A DNA stretch of 64,000 bases from positions 6,006,001 to 6,070,000 of the forward strand of contig NZ_CP084541.1 of assembly GCF_020410765.1 (NCBI RefSeq), given 5' to 3'. This DNA is from Streptomyces marincola (GTDB taxonomy: Bacteria > Actinomycetota > Actinomycetes > Streptomycetales > Streptomycetaceae). The first letter of the stretch is position 1, and each line of letters opens with the position of its first letter. Under the pieces are notes generated by a model that saw only the letters and a list, made by a program, of their open reading frames with translations, ran no database searches and was not told the origin of the DNA. Shown piece after piece: positions 16,999-26,032 of this stretch. The position numbers and the translations under genes were made by a program.

Positions 16999-18596
16999 CG
17001 GCCGCGGCGGGCCGGGCGGCCCACGACGCCGTCGTCGTCGGCGCGGGCCCCAACGGGCTCGTCGCCGCCAACCTGCTCGCCGACGCCGGCTGGCGCGTCC
17101 TCGTCGTCGAGGCCGCGCCGGAACCCGGCGGCGCCGTGCGCAGCGACCGCGGCGTGCACCCCGACTACGTCAACGACTTGTTCAGCTCCTTCTACCCGCT
17201 GGCCGTCGCCTCCCCTGTGCTGCGCCGCCTGCGCCTGGACCGCTGGGGCCTCACGTGGAGCCACGCGCCCGCCGTGCTCGCCCACCCGCTGCCCGACGGC
17301 CGCTGCGCCGTCCTGCACCGCGACGCCGAACGCACCGCCGCCTCGCTGGACGCGCTCGCCCCCGGCGACGGCGAGGCGTGGCTGCGTCTCGTCGCCCGGT
17401 GGGACCGGCTCGCCCCCGACCTCGTCGGCGCCCTGCTCGGCCCGTTCCCGCCCGTGCGCCGCGGCGCCGCGCTGCTGCGCCGCCTGCTGCCGCCCGCCGA
17501 GGGCCTGCGGCTGCTGCGCAGCCTGGCGCTCCCGGCCCGGCGGCTCGGGGACGAGGAGTTCACGGGCCCTGGCGGCCCGCTGCTGCTCGCCGGCAGCGCC
17601 CTGCACGCCGACCTGACCCCGGAGTCCGCGGGCAGCGGCGCGTTCGGCTGGCTGCTGACCATGCTCGGGCAGCGCCACGGCTGGCCCGTGCCCGCCGGCG
17701 GCGCCGGCCGGCTCACGGACGCGCTGACGCGCCGGTTCACCGCGCTGGGTGGCGAAGTGCGCTGCGGCGCGCCCGTCACCCGGATCGACGTCCGCGACGG
17801 CCGGTGCACCGGCGTCCGCCTGGCCGGCGGCGAACGCGTCCCCGCGCGCCGCGCGGTCCTGGCCGACGCGCCGGCCCCGGCCCTGTACGGCGGCCTGGTC
17901 GACTGGGCCCACCTGCCCGCCCGGCTGCGCGAGGACGTGCGCAGGTTCGAGTGGGACGACCCGACGTTCAAGGTCGACTGGGCGCTGACCAGGCCCATCC
18001 CGTGGGCCGCGCCCGAGGCCGCCGCGGGCGGCACCGTCCACCTCGCCCCCGACCGCGACCACCTGACCCGCTACGCCGCCGACCTGGCCCAAGGACGCGT
18101 CCCGGCCGACCCGTTCGTCATCCTCGGCCAGATGACCACCGCGGACCCCGGCCGCTCGCCCGCGGGAACGGAGTCCGCCTGGGCCTACACGCACCTGCCG
18201 CGCGCCGCCCACCGCGCGACCCCGGAGGAGCTGGCCGACCGGCTCGAAGCCGCCGTGGAACGGTTCGCGCCCGGCTTCCGCGACACGGTCGCGGCGCGCC
18301 GCGTCCTGACCCCCGCGGACCTCCAGGCGCGCAACCCCAGCCTGGAGCACGGCACGCTCGGCGGCGGCACCGCGGCCCCCCACCAGCAGCTCGTCTTCCG
18401 CCCCGTGCCCGGTACCGGACGCCCCGGCACACCGGTCGCCGGCCTCTACCTGGCCTCGTCCTCGGCCCACCCGGGCGGCGGGGTGCACGGGGCCTGCGGG
18501 GCCAACGCCGCCCGCGCCGCACTGCACGCCGCCCGGTGGAGGGCCGGGCGCGACCGAGGAGGAAGGAACAGCCCATGGCCGTCCGGCCGGTCCTGA
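16995..18596 (+). CDS. FAD-dependent oxidoreductase, phytoene-desaturase-like
   Basis: A 533-residue flavoprotein. The N-terminus has VVVGAGPNGLVAANLLADAG (GxGxxG dinucleotide fold), then VLVVEAAPEPGGAVRS, and the C-terminus has GLYLASSSAHPGGGVHGACG, the FAD-closing motif of the CrtI/NAD(P)-FAD oxidoreductase group. It is similar in layout to carotenoid and other desaturases, but no carotenoid genes are near, so the substrate is unknown. The GTG start at 16995 overlaps the previous stop and follows GGGGGAG. The last 22 bases overlap the next gene, so the final residues RNSPWPSGRS are shared DNA with the SRPBCC start. Confidence 0.8.
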   Translation: MTAAAGRAAHDAVVVGAGPNGLVAANLLADAGWRVLVVEAAPEPGGAVRSDRGVHPDYVNDLFSSFYPLAVASPVLRRLRLDRWGLTWSHAPAVLAHPLPDGRCAVLHRDAERTAASLDALAPGDGEAWLRLVARWDRLAPDLVGALLGPFPPVRRGAALLRRLLPPAEGLRLLRSLALPARRLGDEEFTGPGGPLLLAGSALHADLTPESAGSGAFGWLLTMLGQRHGWPVPAGGAGRLTDALTRRFTALGGEVRCGAPVTRIDVRDGRCTGVRLAGGERVPARRAVLADAPAPALYGGLVDWAHLPARLREDVRRFEWDDPTFKVDWALTRPIPWAAPEAAAGGTVHLAPDRDHLTRYAADLAQGRVPADPFVILGQMTTADPGRSPAGTESAWAYTHLPRAAHRATPEELADRLEAAVERFAPGFRDTVAARRVLTPADLQARNPSLEHGTLGGGTAAPHQQLVFRPVPGTGRPGTPVAGLYLASSSAHPGGGVHGACGANAARAALHAARWRAGRDRGGRNSPWPSGRS

Positions 18597-19033
18597 TCAA
18601 ACGCCCCCCGCCCGCCGTGTGGGCGGTACTCGCCGACGGCGACCGATACGCGGAGTGGGTCGTCGGCACGGCCGGCTCCCGCCCGCTCAGCGGCGCCTGG
18701 CCCGAGGTCGGCTCGGCCCTCCAGTACGCCGTGCGGATCGGGCCCAAGGTGCTGCACGGGCGCACGGTCGTGCGCGCCTGCGAACCGGTCCGCCTGCTCG
18801 AACTCGAAGCGCAGAGCCGCCTGGTGGGCACCGCCCGCATCGGCATCGAGCTGCGGCCCTGGGGCGAGGAGCACACCCTGGTGACCATCGACGAGCACCC
18901 GCTCACCGGCCCGGGCGGCCGGCTGCACAACACCCTCGCCGACACCCTGCTGCACCTGCGCAACCGCCGCATGGTGCAGCGACTCGCGCACGTCGTCGAA
19001 TCGGACGCGGAAGCTGCTCCATCCGACGGCTGA
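18575..19033 (+). CDS. SRPBCC (START/Bet v1-like) family protein
   Basis: A 152-residue protein. The N-terminus has the SRPBCC pattern LIKRPPPAVWAVLADGDRYAEWVVG (beta strand, helix, then a short W-containing loop). A central strand set follows, with the C-terminal helix NTLADTLLHLRNRRMVQRLA. The fold binds hydrophobic ligands. Placed directly after a FAD oxidoreductase and sharing 22 bases with it, it may carry or cyclise that enzyme's substrate. A very strong GAGGAGGAAGGA ribosome site lies inside the upstream gene's end. Confidence 0.75.
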   Translation: MAVRPVLIKRPPPAVWAVLADGDRYAEWVVGTAGSRPLSGAWPEVGSALQYAVRIGPKVLHGRTVVRACEPVRLLELEAQSRLVGTARIGIELRPWGEEHTLVTIDEHPLTGPGGRLHNTLADTLLHLRNRRMVQRLAHVVESDAEAAPSDG

Positions 19034-19108
19034 CCCCGGCGCGGCGTTCCGGGGCCGGGCGGCGGGCCGGATAGCACTGGCCTTCCCACCCACCCTGGAG
19101 GACGACGC

Positions 19109-20305
19109 ATGACGTTCGATCCGTTGGAGCAGCGGGGCATCCCGCTCGACCGGCAGGTGCGCAACTGGCGGGAGCTGGCCGTCGAGCCGGTCGACCCCGA
19201 CCGCAGCGACCCGTACACGCGGTGCCGGATCATCACGATGAACGGGATCGAGGTGGAGGCGATCCTCTTCAGCCACCAGTTCGCCCGGCACTGCCCTGAC
19301 CTGGAGGTCAAGCGGCAGCTGGCCGAGGTGCGCTACATCGAGGCGCAGCAGCAGAAGGCCGTCAACTGGCTGCTCCCGGGGGTGTCCTCGGTGCTGGAGA
19401 CGACGATCTCCTACGAGCAGGTGGCGGTCGACCTCACCGCGTGGGTGGCGCGGGCCGAGCCCGACCCGTACCTGAAGCAGGCGTACCAGTTCGGCGTGCT
19501 TGAGGACTTCGACCACCTGTACCGCTACGCGAACCTGTACGAGATGATCGAGCACCGCAAGGCGGAGGAGATCGTCGACCAGCTCACCGAGGTCATGCCG
19601 GGCCGCCCCACGCCGATGCACCACCGGCACCCGGTGGACAACGTGCGCGAGCCCTACGACCGGCAGCGCGCCGACCCGCTCTCCAAGCTGCACGCGCTGA
19701 CGGTCATGTCGGCCGAGCAGCAGACCATGAACTTCTACATGAACGTCGGCCCGACGTACATGGAGCCGATCGCCCGCAAGCTGTACCAGGAGATCGGGCT
19801 GATCGAGGAGGAGCACGTCACCCACTACGAGTCGCTGGTCGACCCGGGGGAGACGTGGTGGGAGCAGCTGGTGCACCACGAGTACAACGAGTGCTACCTG
19901 TACCACTCGTTCATGGAGCAGGAGAGCGACCGGCGGGTGAAGGCCATCTGGGAGCTGCACCTCAACATGGAGCTTGAGCACCTGCGCATCGCCTGCGACC
20001 TGATGCGCCGCCACGACGGCCGGGACCCGGCCGAGGTGCTGGCCCCGCAGCTGCCGAACGTGCTGACCTTCGAGCCGAACAAGCAGTACCTGCGGGAGCT
20101 GATCGCCGACCAGCTGGACCTGACCACCCTGGGCACCGGCTACGTCCGCGACGCGCACGAGCGCTTCGAACGCATGCAGCAGCAGCTCAACGGCGACGGG
20201 CCGGCGCCGAGCGACGAGGTGCTGAGCCGTCACCGCGAGATGTTCGGCGGCGACTACCGGGTCGAGACCGAGGGCGAGCACCCCGTTGCCTCGCACCGCC
20301 GCTGA
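19109..20305 (+). CDS. Ferritin-like (diiron-type) protein of unknown function
   Basis: A 398-residue, helix-rich protein. Repeated Glu and E-x-x-H type ligand patterns fit a ferritin-like four-helix bundle: ILFSHQFARHCPDLEVK, VRYIEAQQQKAVNWL, LEDFDHLYRYANLYEMIEH, SAEQQTMNFYMNV, IEEEHVTHYESL and MELEHLRIACDLMRRH. It is longer than rubrerythrin or bacterioferritin, so probably contains two helical bundles. The role could be iron or oxygen handling. GGAGGA precedes the ATG. A hemerythrin-like gene follows 14 bases after its stop, suggesting a diiron pair in one operon. Confidence 0.65.
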   Translation: MTFDPLEQRGIPLDRQVRNWRELAVEPVDPDRSDPYTRCRIITMNGIEVEAILFSHQFARHCPDLEVKRQLAEVRYIEAQQQKAVNWLLPGVSSVLETTISYEQVAVDLTAWVARAEPDPYLKQAYQFGVLEDFDHLYRYANLYEMIEHRKAEEIVDQLTEVMPGRPTPMHHRHPVDNVREPYDRQRADPLSKLHALTVMSAEQQTMNFYMNVGPTYMEPIARKLYQEIGLIEEEHVTHYESLVDPGETWWEQLVHHEYNECYLYHSFMEQESDRRVKAIWELHLNMELEHLRIACDLMRRHDGRDPAEVLAPQLPNVLTFEPNKQYLRELIADQLDLTTLGTGYVRDAHERFERMQQQLNGDGPAPSDEVLSRHREMFGGDYRVETEGEHPVASHRR

Positions 20306-20319
20306 GGAGGGAACACACC

Positions 20320-20892
20320 GTGGCACACGCCGACGAGACGCGTGACGAGGACGTCGTGGCACTGCTGACGCACCAGCACGGCGAGATCCGCAACCTGTTC
20401 GACGAGGTCGAACGCGCGCGGGGCGACGACCGCCGTGACGCGTTCCGCCGCCTGGTGCGGATGCTGGCCGTGCACGAGACGGCCGAGCAGGAGGTCGTGC
20501 ACCCGTACGCGCGGGGCCTGTTCGACGGCGGCGACGGCGTCGTCGCCGACCGGCTGGCGGAGGAGAAGGAGGCCAAGGAGACCCTGGCCCGGCTGGACGG
20601 CATGGACCCGGAGTCGCCCGAGTTCCTCGCCGGGCTCCGGGCCCTGCGCATGGACGTGATGGAGCACGCCCGCGCCGAGGAGCGCTACGAGTTCCTCCAG
20701 TTGCGCCGCCGCGCGGACCCCGAACGGCTCGTGACCCTGGCCAAGGCCGTGCGCGCGGCCGAGGCCACCGCGCCGACCCGGCCCCACCCCGCGGTCCAGG
20801 GCGCCGCGGCCAACCTGGCGGCCGGCCCGGTCGCCGCGCTCATGGACCGCACCAGGGACGCCGTGCGGAAGGCCATGGGCAAGGACGGCTGA
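20320..20892 (+). CDS. Hemerythrin (HHE)-domain protein
   Basis: A 190-residue protein with a hemerythrin-type helical domain. It has VALLTHQHGEIRNLFDEVE, MLAVHETAEQEVVHPYARG and VMEHARAEERYEFLQLRRR, giving the spaced His/Glu ligands of HHE proteins. Such proteins bind O2, NO or iron. A 45-residue alanine- and proline-rich tail follows the domain. The start is the GTG at 20320-20322 after GAGGAGGGAA. It sits with the ferritin-like gene upstream and a terminal oxidase subunit downstream. Confidence 0.82.
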   Translation: MAHADETRDEDVVALLTHQHGEIRNLFDEVERARGDDRRDAFRRLVRMLAVHETAEQEVVHPYARGLFDGGDGVVADRLAEEKEAKETLARLDGMDPESPEFLAGLRALRMDVMEHARAEERYEFLQLRRRADPERLVTLAKAVRAAEATAPTRPHPAVQGAAANLAAGPVAALMDRTRDAVRKAMGKDG

Positions 20893-21032
20893 CAGGGGCG
20901 CGCGCGGGCGCGCCGGTCACCGGCGAGGCGCGTCGTCCCGCGCGTGCCCGGGCCCACGAAAGGGTCAAACCGGGGCGGTCGCGGCTCGCGGCGATAGAAC
21001 GGGCCGCGACCTCCCCCGAAAGGACCCCTTAC

Positions 21033-22769
21033 ATGGCGACCGTCACCCAGGCGCGGCCCGAAGCTCCCGGCCCGGGGCCGAAGAAGAAGCCCAGGAGCCC
21101 CGGGCAGGCCGTGGTGTCGTGGCTGACCACGACCGACCACAAGAAGATCGGCACCCTCTACCTCGTCACCTCCTTCCTCTTCTTCATGGTCGGCGGCGCG
21201 CTCGCCCTGGTGATGCGGGCCGAACTCGCCCGCCCCGGTACCCAGCTGCTGACCAACGAGCAGTACAACCAGGCGTTCACCGTGCACGGCACGATCATGA
21301 TGCTGCTGTTCGCCACCCCGCTCTTCGCCGGCTTCGCCAACTGGATCGTGCCGCTCCAGATCGGCGCCCCCGACGTGGCGTTCCCACGCCTCAACGGCCT
21401 CGCGTACTGGCTGTACCTCTTCGGCGGACTCCTCGTCCTCGCCTCGTTCCTCACCCCGCGGGGCGCGGCCAGCTTCGGCTGGTTCGCCTACAGCCCGCTC
21501 AACGACGAGATCTACTCACCGGGACTCGGGCCCCACATGTGGGTCATGGGCCTGGCCCTCTCGGGCTTCGGCACCATCTTCGGCGCCGTCAACTTCGTGA
21601 CGACCATCCTGTGCATGCGCGCCCCCGGCATGACGATGTTCCGGATGCCGATCTTCACCTGGAACATCCTCCTCACCAGCGTGCTGGTGCTCCTGGCGTT
21701 CCCCGTGCTGGCCGCCGCCCTGTTCGGTCTGGCCAGCGACCGGGTGTTCGGGTCGCACGTCTTCGACGCGCGCAACGGCGGTGCGCTGCTGTGGCAGCAC
21801 CTGTTCTGGTTCTTCGGCCATCCCGAGGTGTACATCATCGCGCTGCCGTTCTTCGGCATCGTCACCGAGATCATCCCCGTCTTCAGCCGCAAGCCGATCT
21901 TCGGCTACATCGGCCTGGTCGGGGCCACCATCGCCATCACCGGCCTCTCCGTGACGGTGTGGGCCCACCACATGTTCGCCACCGGCGCGGTGCTGCTGCC
22001 GTTCTTCTCGCTGCTGTCGTTCCTGATCGCCGTGCCCACCGGGGTGAAGTTCTTCAACTGGATCGGCACGATGTGGCGCGGCTCCCTGTCCTTCGAGACG
22101 CCGATGCTGTGGTCCATCGGCTTCCTCGTCACGTTCCTGTTCGGCGGGCTCACGGGGGTCCTGCTGGCCTCGCCGCCGCTCGACTTCCACGTGACCGACA
22201 GCTACTTCGTCGTCGCCCACTTCCACTACGTGGTGTTCGGCACGGTCGTGTTCGCGATGTTCGCCGGGTTCCACTTCTGGTGGCCCAAGTTCTTCGGCAC
22301 CCGCCTCGACGAACGGCTCGGCAAGATCCACTTCTGGACGCTGTTCATCGGATTCCACGGCACCTTCCTCGTCCACCACTGGCTCGGCGCCGAGGGCATG
22401 CCCCGCCGCTACGCCGACTACCTGGCGGCCGACGGCTTCACGGGGCTCAACATGATCTCCAGCATCGGCGCGTTCCTGCTCGGCATGTCGACGCTGCCGT
22501 TCCTCTACAACGTCTGGCGCACCGCCAAGTACGCGCCGAAGGTCACCGAGGACGACCCGTGGGGCTACGGCCGCTCCCTCGAATGGGCCACGTCCTGCCC
22601 GCCGCCGCGGCACAACTTCACGACCCTGCCCCGCATCCGCTCCGAGTCGCCCGCCTTCGACCTGCACCACCCGCACGTGGTCGCCATCGACCAGGCCCGC
22701 CACAGCGGGCGCCGCGACGTCGCGGAGGCCGGCGGCCACGCGCCCGGGCCCGACCCCGAGGAGTCCTGA
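21033..22769 (+). CDS. ctaD: Cytochrome c oxidase subunit I (aa3-type)
   Basis: A 578-residue integral membrane heme-copper oxidase subunit. It has twelve expected hydrophobic segments and the metal-site signatures: low-spin heme His in FTVHGTIMMLLFATP, FGHPEVYII (CuB His and cross-linked Tyr), TVWAHHMFATG (CuB His pair) and VVAHFHYVVFG (heme a and a3 His). The C-terminus is SLEWATSCPPPRHNF. It is a normal-length CtaD. No subunit II, III, cytochrome bc1 or assembly genes are nearby, so this is a lone copy, probably a second ctaD. It would accept electrons from cytochrome c and reduce O2. Confidence 0.92.
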   Translation: MATVTQARPEAPGPGPKKKPRSPGQAVVSWLTTTDHKKIGTLYLVTSFLFFMVGGALALVMRAELARPGTQLLTNEQYNQAFTVHGTIMMLLFATPLFAGFANWIVPLQIGAPDVAFPRLNGLAYWLYLFGGLLVLASFLTPRGAASFGWFAYSPLNDEIYSPGLGPHMWVMGLALSGFGTIFGAVNFVTTILCMRAPGMTMFRMPIFTWNILLTSVLVLLAFPVLAAALFGLASDRVFGSHVFDARNGGALLWQHLFWFFGHPEVYIIALPFFGIVTEIIPVFSRKPIFGYIGLVGATIAITGLSVTVWAHHMFATGAVLLPFFSLLSFLIAVPTGVKFFNWIGTMWRGSLSFETPMLWSIGFLVTFLFGGLTGVLLASPPLDFHVTDSYFVVAHFHYVVFGTVVFAMFAGFHFWWPKFFGTRLDERLGKIHFWTLFIGFHGTFLVHHWLGAEGMPRRYADYLAADGFTGLNMISSIGAFLLGMSTLPFLYNVWRTAKYAPKVTEDDPWGYGRSLEWATSCPPPRHNFTTLPRIRSESPAFDLHHPHVVAIDQARHSGRRDVAEAGGHAPGPDPEES

Positions 22770-23126
22770 GTGCGCGCCACGGGACCCGAGCGCGAGGCGG
22801 CCTCGGGGATCGCGCAGCTTGAGGGCTACCTGCTGTGGCAGTCCGAACTCGCGGGAGCCCGCGCCGAGGCGGACCTGTTCGCGGCGAGCGTCCCAGGACT
22901 CACCGACGAGCAGCGCGCCGATGTCGCGCACCGGTACGCGGAGGAACGCATCGCGCTGTCGCGGCGCGTGCTCACCGCCGTCGCCGACCGCTGCCACGGC
23001 CTGCGCGCGGAGTACAGCGCCCGCTACCGGCACCTGCGGCAGCGCGTGCTGTGCGCCGCCGTGTGCGCCGTGCTGCTCGTGACGGCCCTCGCCGCGGGCC
23101 TGACGCTGACGGCCCTCGCGGCCTGA
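22770..23126 (+). CDS. Small hypothetical protein with C-terminal membrane anchor
   Basis: A 118-residue protein whose GTG start directly follows the ctaD stop with no gap. The first 85 residues are charged and helical. The C-terminus (VLCAAVCAVLLVTALAAGL) is a single hydrophobic segment. The tight coupling to ctaD suggests an accessory of that oxidase or simply co-expression. I recognise no family. Confidence 0.6.
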   Translation: MRATGPEREAASGIAQLEGYLLWQSELAGARAEADLFAASVPGLTDEQRADVAHRYAEERIALSRRVLTAVADRCHGLRAEYSARYRHLRQRVLCAAVCAVLLVTALAAGLTLTALAA

Positions 23127-23154
23127 AACCCCCCGGCGCGTGCGGGCCCGCGGG

Positions 23155-23179
23155 GACTGGCCAGGCCCCGGACGGGTAC
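23155..23179 (+). promoter_or_regulatory. SigB/F-type promoter candidate
   Basis: GACT, 15 bases, GGGTAC fits GNNT-N14-16-GGGTAY. It is 70 bases upstream of the zinc alcohol dehydrogenase start at 23249. Confidence 0.55.
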
Positions 23180-23248
23180 TCGCCCGGCATTTCGGCCCGC
23201 GGCGGCCGGGCCGGAGCGCCGGACGCGTCACGAAGGAGGAAGCGAACG

Positions 23249-24424
23249 ATGAAGGCAGTCGTGTGGCACGGCAAGCGGGACGTTCGGGTGGAGGAGGTGC
23301 CGGACCCCGGGATCGAGCAGCCGACGGACGCGGTGATCCGGATCACCTCCACCGGCCTGTGCGGCTCCGACCTGCACCTGTACGAGGTGCTTTCGCCGTT
23401 CATGACCCCGGGGGACATCCTCGGGCACGAGCCGATGGGCGTCGTGACCGAGGTCGGCTCCGCCGTGACCGGCCTCAGGCCGGGGGACCGCGTCGTCGTC
23501 CCGTTCCAGATCGCCTGCGGCTCCTGCTTCATGTGCGAGCGCGGACTCCAGACCCAGTGCGAGACCACGCAGGTGCGCGAGCAGGGCTCGGGCGCGGCCC
23601 TCTTCGGCTACACCAAGCTGTACGGCTCCGTGCCGGGCGGTCAGGCCGAGTACCTGCGGGTGCCGCAGGCGCACTACGGTCCTGTCGTCGTCCCGCCCGA
23701 CGTCAGCGACGACCGGTACCTGTACCTGTCCGACGTGCTGCCCACGGCCTACCAGGCCGTGGCCTACGCGGACGTGCCCAAGGACGGCACCCTGCTCGTC
23801 CTCGGCCTCGGCCCGATCGGCGACATGTGCTGCCGCCTCGCGCTGCTCCAGGGCGCCCGGCAGGTCATCGGCGTGGATTTGGTGCCGGAACGGCTGGCCA
23901 GGGCCCGCGCCCGCGGCGTCACCACCCTCGACCTGACCGGCGAGGACGACATCGTGGAGACCGTGCGCGACCTCACGGACGGCAGAGGGGCCGACTCGGT
24001 CGTCGACGCCGTCGGGATGGAGGCGCACGGCAGCACCGCGGGCAAGCTGCTCCAGGACCTCGGCGGCCTGCTGCCTGGCAAGGCCGCCGAGAAGGTCGCG
24101 GGCAAGGCGGGCGTCGACCGGCTGTCCGCGCTCTACCTGGCGATCGACCTGGTCAGGCGCGGCGGCACGATCTCCCTCAGCGGTGTCTACGGCGGCATGG
24201 CGGACCCCATGCCCATGCTCACGCTGTTCGACAAGCAGATCCAGCTGCGCATGGGGCAGGCCAACGTCAGGCGCTGGCTGCCCGACGTCCTGCCGCTGCT
24301 GGCCGGCGACGACCAACTCGGCGTCGAGGACTTCGCCACCCACCACCTGCCCCTCGACCAGGCGCCCGACGCCTACGCCATGTTCCAGCGCAAGGAGACC
24401 GGCAAGATCGTCCTGACGGTGTGA
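23249..24424 (+). CDS. Zinc-dependent alcohol dehydrogenase (MDR family)
   Basis: A 391-residue medium-chain dehydrogenase. It has catalytic zinc ligands in TGLCGSDLHLYE and ILGHEPMGVV. The structural zinc loop is CGSCFMCERGLQTQC. The NAD(P) fold is LLVLGLGPIGDMCCRLALL. Length and layout resemble glutathione-independent formaldehyde dehydrogenase-like or zinc-type ADHs often found in actinobacterial stress regulons. The substrate is unknown. The start follows GAAGGAGGAAG. The SigB/F-type promoter candidate upstream points to stress-linked expression. Confidence 0.87.
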   Translation: MKAVVWHGKRDVRVEEVPDPGIEQPTDAVIRITSTGLCGSDLHLYEVLSPFMTPGDILGHEPMGVVTEVGSAVTGLRPGDRVVVPFQIACGSCFMCERGLQTQCETTQVREQGSGAALFGYTKLYGSVPGGQAEYLRVPQAHYGPVVVPPDVSDDRYLYLSDVLPTAYQAVAYADVPKDGTLLVLGLGPIGDMCCRLALLQGARQVIGVDLVPERLARARARGVTTLDLTGEDDIVETVRDLTDGRGADSVVDAVGMEAHGSTAGKLLQDLGGLLPGKAAEKVAGKAGVDRLSALYLAIDLVRRGGTISLSGVYGGMADPMPMLTLFDKQIQLRMGQANVRRWLPDVLPLLAGDDQLGVEDFATHHLPLDQAPDAYAMFQRKETGKIVLTV

Positions 24425-24442
24425 GCAACGGCACCCGGGGGG

Positions 24443-24477
24443 CGCGGGCCGTGCGCCGCAAGGGGCGGCGGCCCGCG
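24443..24477 (+). terminator. Possible hairpin terminator
   Basis: CGCGGGCCG (24443-24451) and CGGCCCGCG (24469-24477) form a 9-bp stem with a 17-base loop, 19 bases after the alcohol dehydrogenase stop. Confidence 0.4.
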
Positions 24478-24593
24478 GGCACCGCGCCGGGCCGATCTTG
24501 GTCTTCCCGGCGGGGGGCGCGTTTGCCATGGTGGTCGGCGGACCGGGCGCCGACCCGGCCCTCCTCCCCACCTCCCCCGACCCTCGCCGCCTC

Positions 24594-25967
24594 ATGCCCT
24601 CTTCCCCCTCCGCGCCCGCCGCGCGGACCACCGGCGGTCCGCGGGCCGCCCGGCGCGGCCCGTGGCGCTGCCTGCGCTACCCCAGCATGCGCTGGTGGTC
24701 GGCCGCCAACCTGGTCTCCAACGCCGGCACCTGGATGCAGCTGACCGTCCAGAGCCTCCTCGTCCTCGACGTCACCGGGTCCGCCGCCATGGCGGGCGTG
24801 TCCCTCGCCGTCCAGGCGGGCCCCGGGCTGCTGCTCGGACTGCTCGGCGGCGCGGCCGTCGACGCGTGGCCGCGCAAGCTGACGGCCGCCGTCAGCCAGG
24901 CGCTGCTCGGCGCCATCGCCTTCTGCACGGCGGCGCTCGTCGCGTTCGACCTGCTCAACGTGCCGCTGCTGCTCACCCTCGCCGCCGTCACCGGCATCAT
25001 CGCCACCGTCGACGGGCCGGCCTGCGCGCTGCTCGGCAACGACCTGGTGCGCACGCGCGACGTGCCCTCGGCCATCGCCCTCGGCTCGGCCGTGCACAGC
25101 GTCGGCCGCCTCGCGGGCGCCGCGCTCGCGGGCGGCGCCGTGGCGCTGTTCGGCACCGCGACGGCCTTCGTGGCCAACGGCCTGTCGTTCCTGTGCGTCG
25201 CCGCGGTCATCCCGTTCCTGAGACTGATCGACCGGTCGACGGACCCGGACGCCGACGACCTGGGCGCCCAGCAGCCGCGCGGAACGGCCGCCGCCGAGGC
25301 GCGCCAGGGGCTGCGCTTCTTCTTCGGCCGGCCGAGGCTGGTCGCGCTCGCCGCCATCACCGGGCTCGCCGCCGTCTTCGGCCGCAACTACGGCCTGACC
25401 CTGGCCGTCCTGGTCACCGGGCCGCTCGCGGCCGGCGCCGGTGCCTTCGGCACCGTCTCCACGGCCCTGGCCGTCGGCGGCATGGTGGGCGCCGTGCTCG
25501 CCGGCCTGCTCCAGCGGCCCTCGGTCCGGCTCGTCGCGGCCATGGCAGGCGCCGGCGCGCTGCTCCAGGTCGCGGCCGGGGTCACGCCCGGCCTCGCGCT
25601 GCTCGTCCTGCTGGTCGTGCCCATGGCCATGGTCGAATCCGTGTCCGACACCGCGGGCGCGACCGTGCTCCAGACGGAGCCGCCGCCGCACCTGCGCGGG
25701 CGCGTCCTGGGCGTGTGGCGCAGCCTGAGCACCGGCTGGGGCCTGGCCGGCCCGCCGCTCATCGGGCTCCTCATGGAACTGGCCGGGCCCAGGGCGGCCC
25801 TCGTGATCGGCGGCGTGGTGATCGCCGGAGCCGCGACCGCGGGCCTCGCCCTGCGGCCCCTGCTGCTGCGGCGCGCCTCCCCGGCGCGGGACCCGCGGCC
25901 GGCCCCCGTGCCCGTTCCCGCGGCCACGCGGCCGGCCGCGGAGGCGGAGCTGGTGCCGACGGCCTGA
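24594..25967 (+). CDS. MFS transporter, MFS_3/EntS-like
   Basis: A 457-residue membrane protein with the MFS_3 pattern of enterobactin-exporter-like carriers. It has RWWSAANLVSNAGTWMQLTV in the first segment, AVTGIIATVDGPACALLGNDLV, and LGVWRSLSTGWGLAGPPLIG in the C-terminal half. About eleven to twelve hydrophobic segments are visible. The start is uncertain: in-frame ATG codons at 24528 and 24594 and a TTG earlier lack a clear ribosome site. I chose 24594 because the fold begins about 20 residues later. The substrate is unknown, with efflux likely. Confidence 0.75.
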   Translation: MPSSPSAPAARTTGGPRAARRGPWRCLRYPSMRWWSAANLVSNAGTWMQLTVQSLLVLDVTGSAAMAGVSLAVQAGPGLLLGLLGGAAVDAWPRKLTAAVSQALLGAIAFCTAALVAFDLLNVPLLLTLAAVTGIIATVDGPACALLGNDLVRTRDVPSAIALGSAVHSVGRLAGAALAGGAVALFGTATAFVANGLSFLCVAAVIPFLRLIDRSTDPDADDLGAQQPRGTAAAEARQGLRFFFGRPRLVALAAITGLAAVFGRNYGLTLAVLVTGPLAAGAGAFGTVSTALAVGGMVGAVLAGLLQRPSVRLVAAMAGAGALLQVAAGVTPGLALLVLLVVPMAMVESVSDTAGATVLQTEPPPHLRGRVLGVWRSLSTGWGLAGPPLIGLLMELAGPRAALVIGGVVIAGAATAGLALRPLLLRRASPARDPRPAPVPVPAATRPAAEAELVPTA

Positions 25968-26032
25968 ACGCGCGCCCCGCCCGCGCGATCCGATTCGCGC
26001 GCCCCCGCCCGCGCGCCCCCGCGCCCGCGGGG

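Noticed and set aside
15931..19033. Carotenoid biosynthesis cluster
   Set aside because: The FAD protein resembles CrtI in fold, but no phytoene synthase, GGPP synthase or cyclase gene is present.
20897..20914. GGCGCGC / GCGCGCC hairpin after the hemerythrin gene
   Set aside because: The 7-bp stem of alternating GC is within what chance gives in this DNA.
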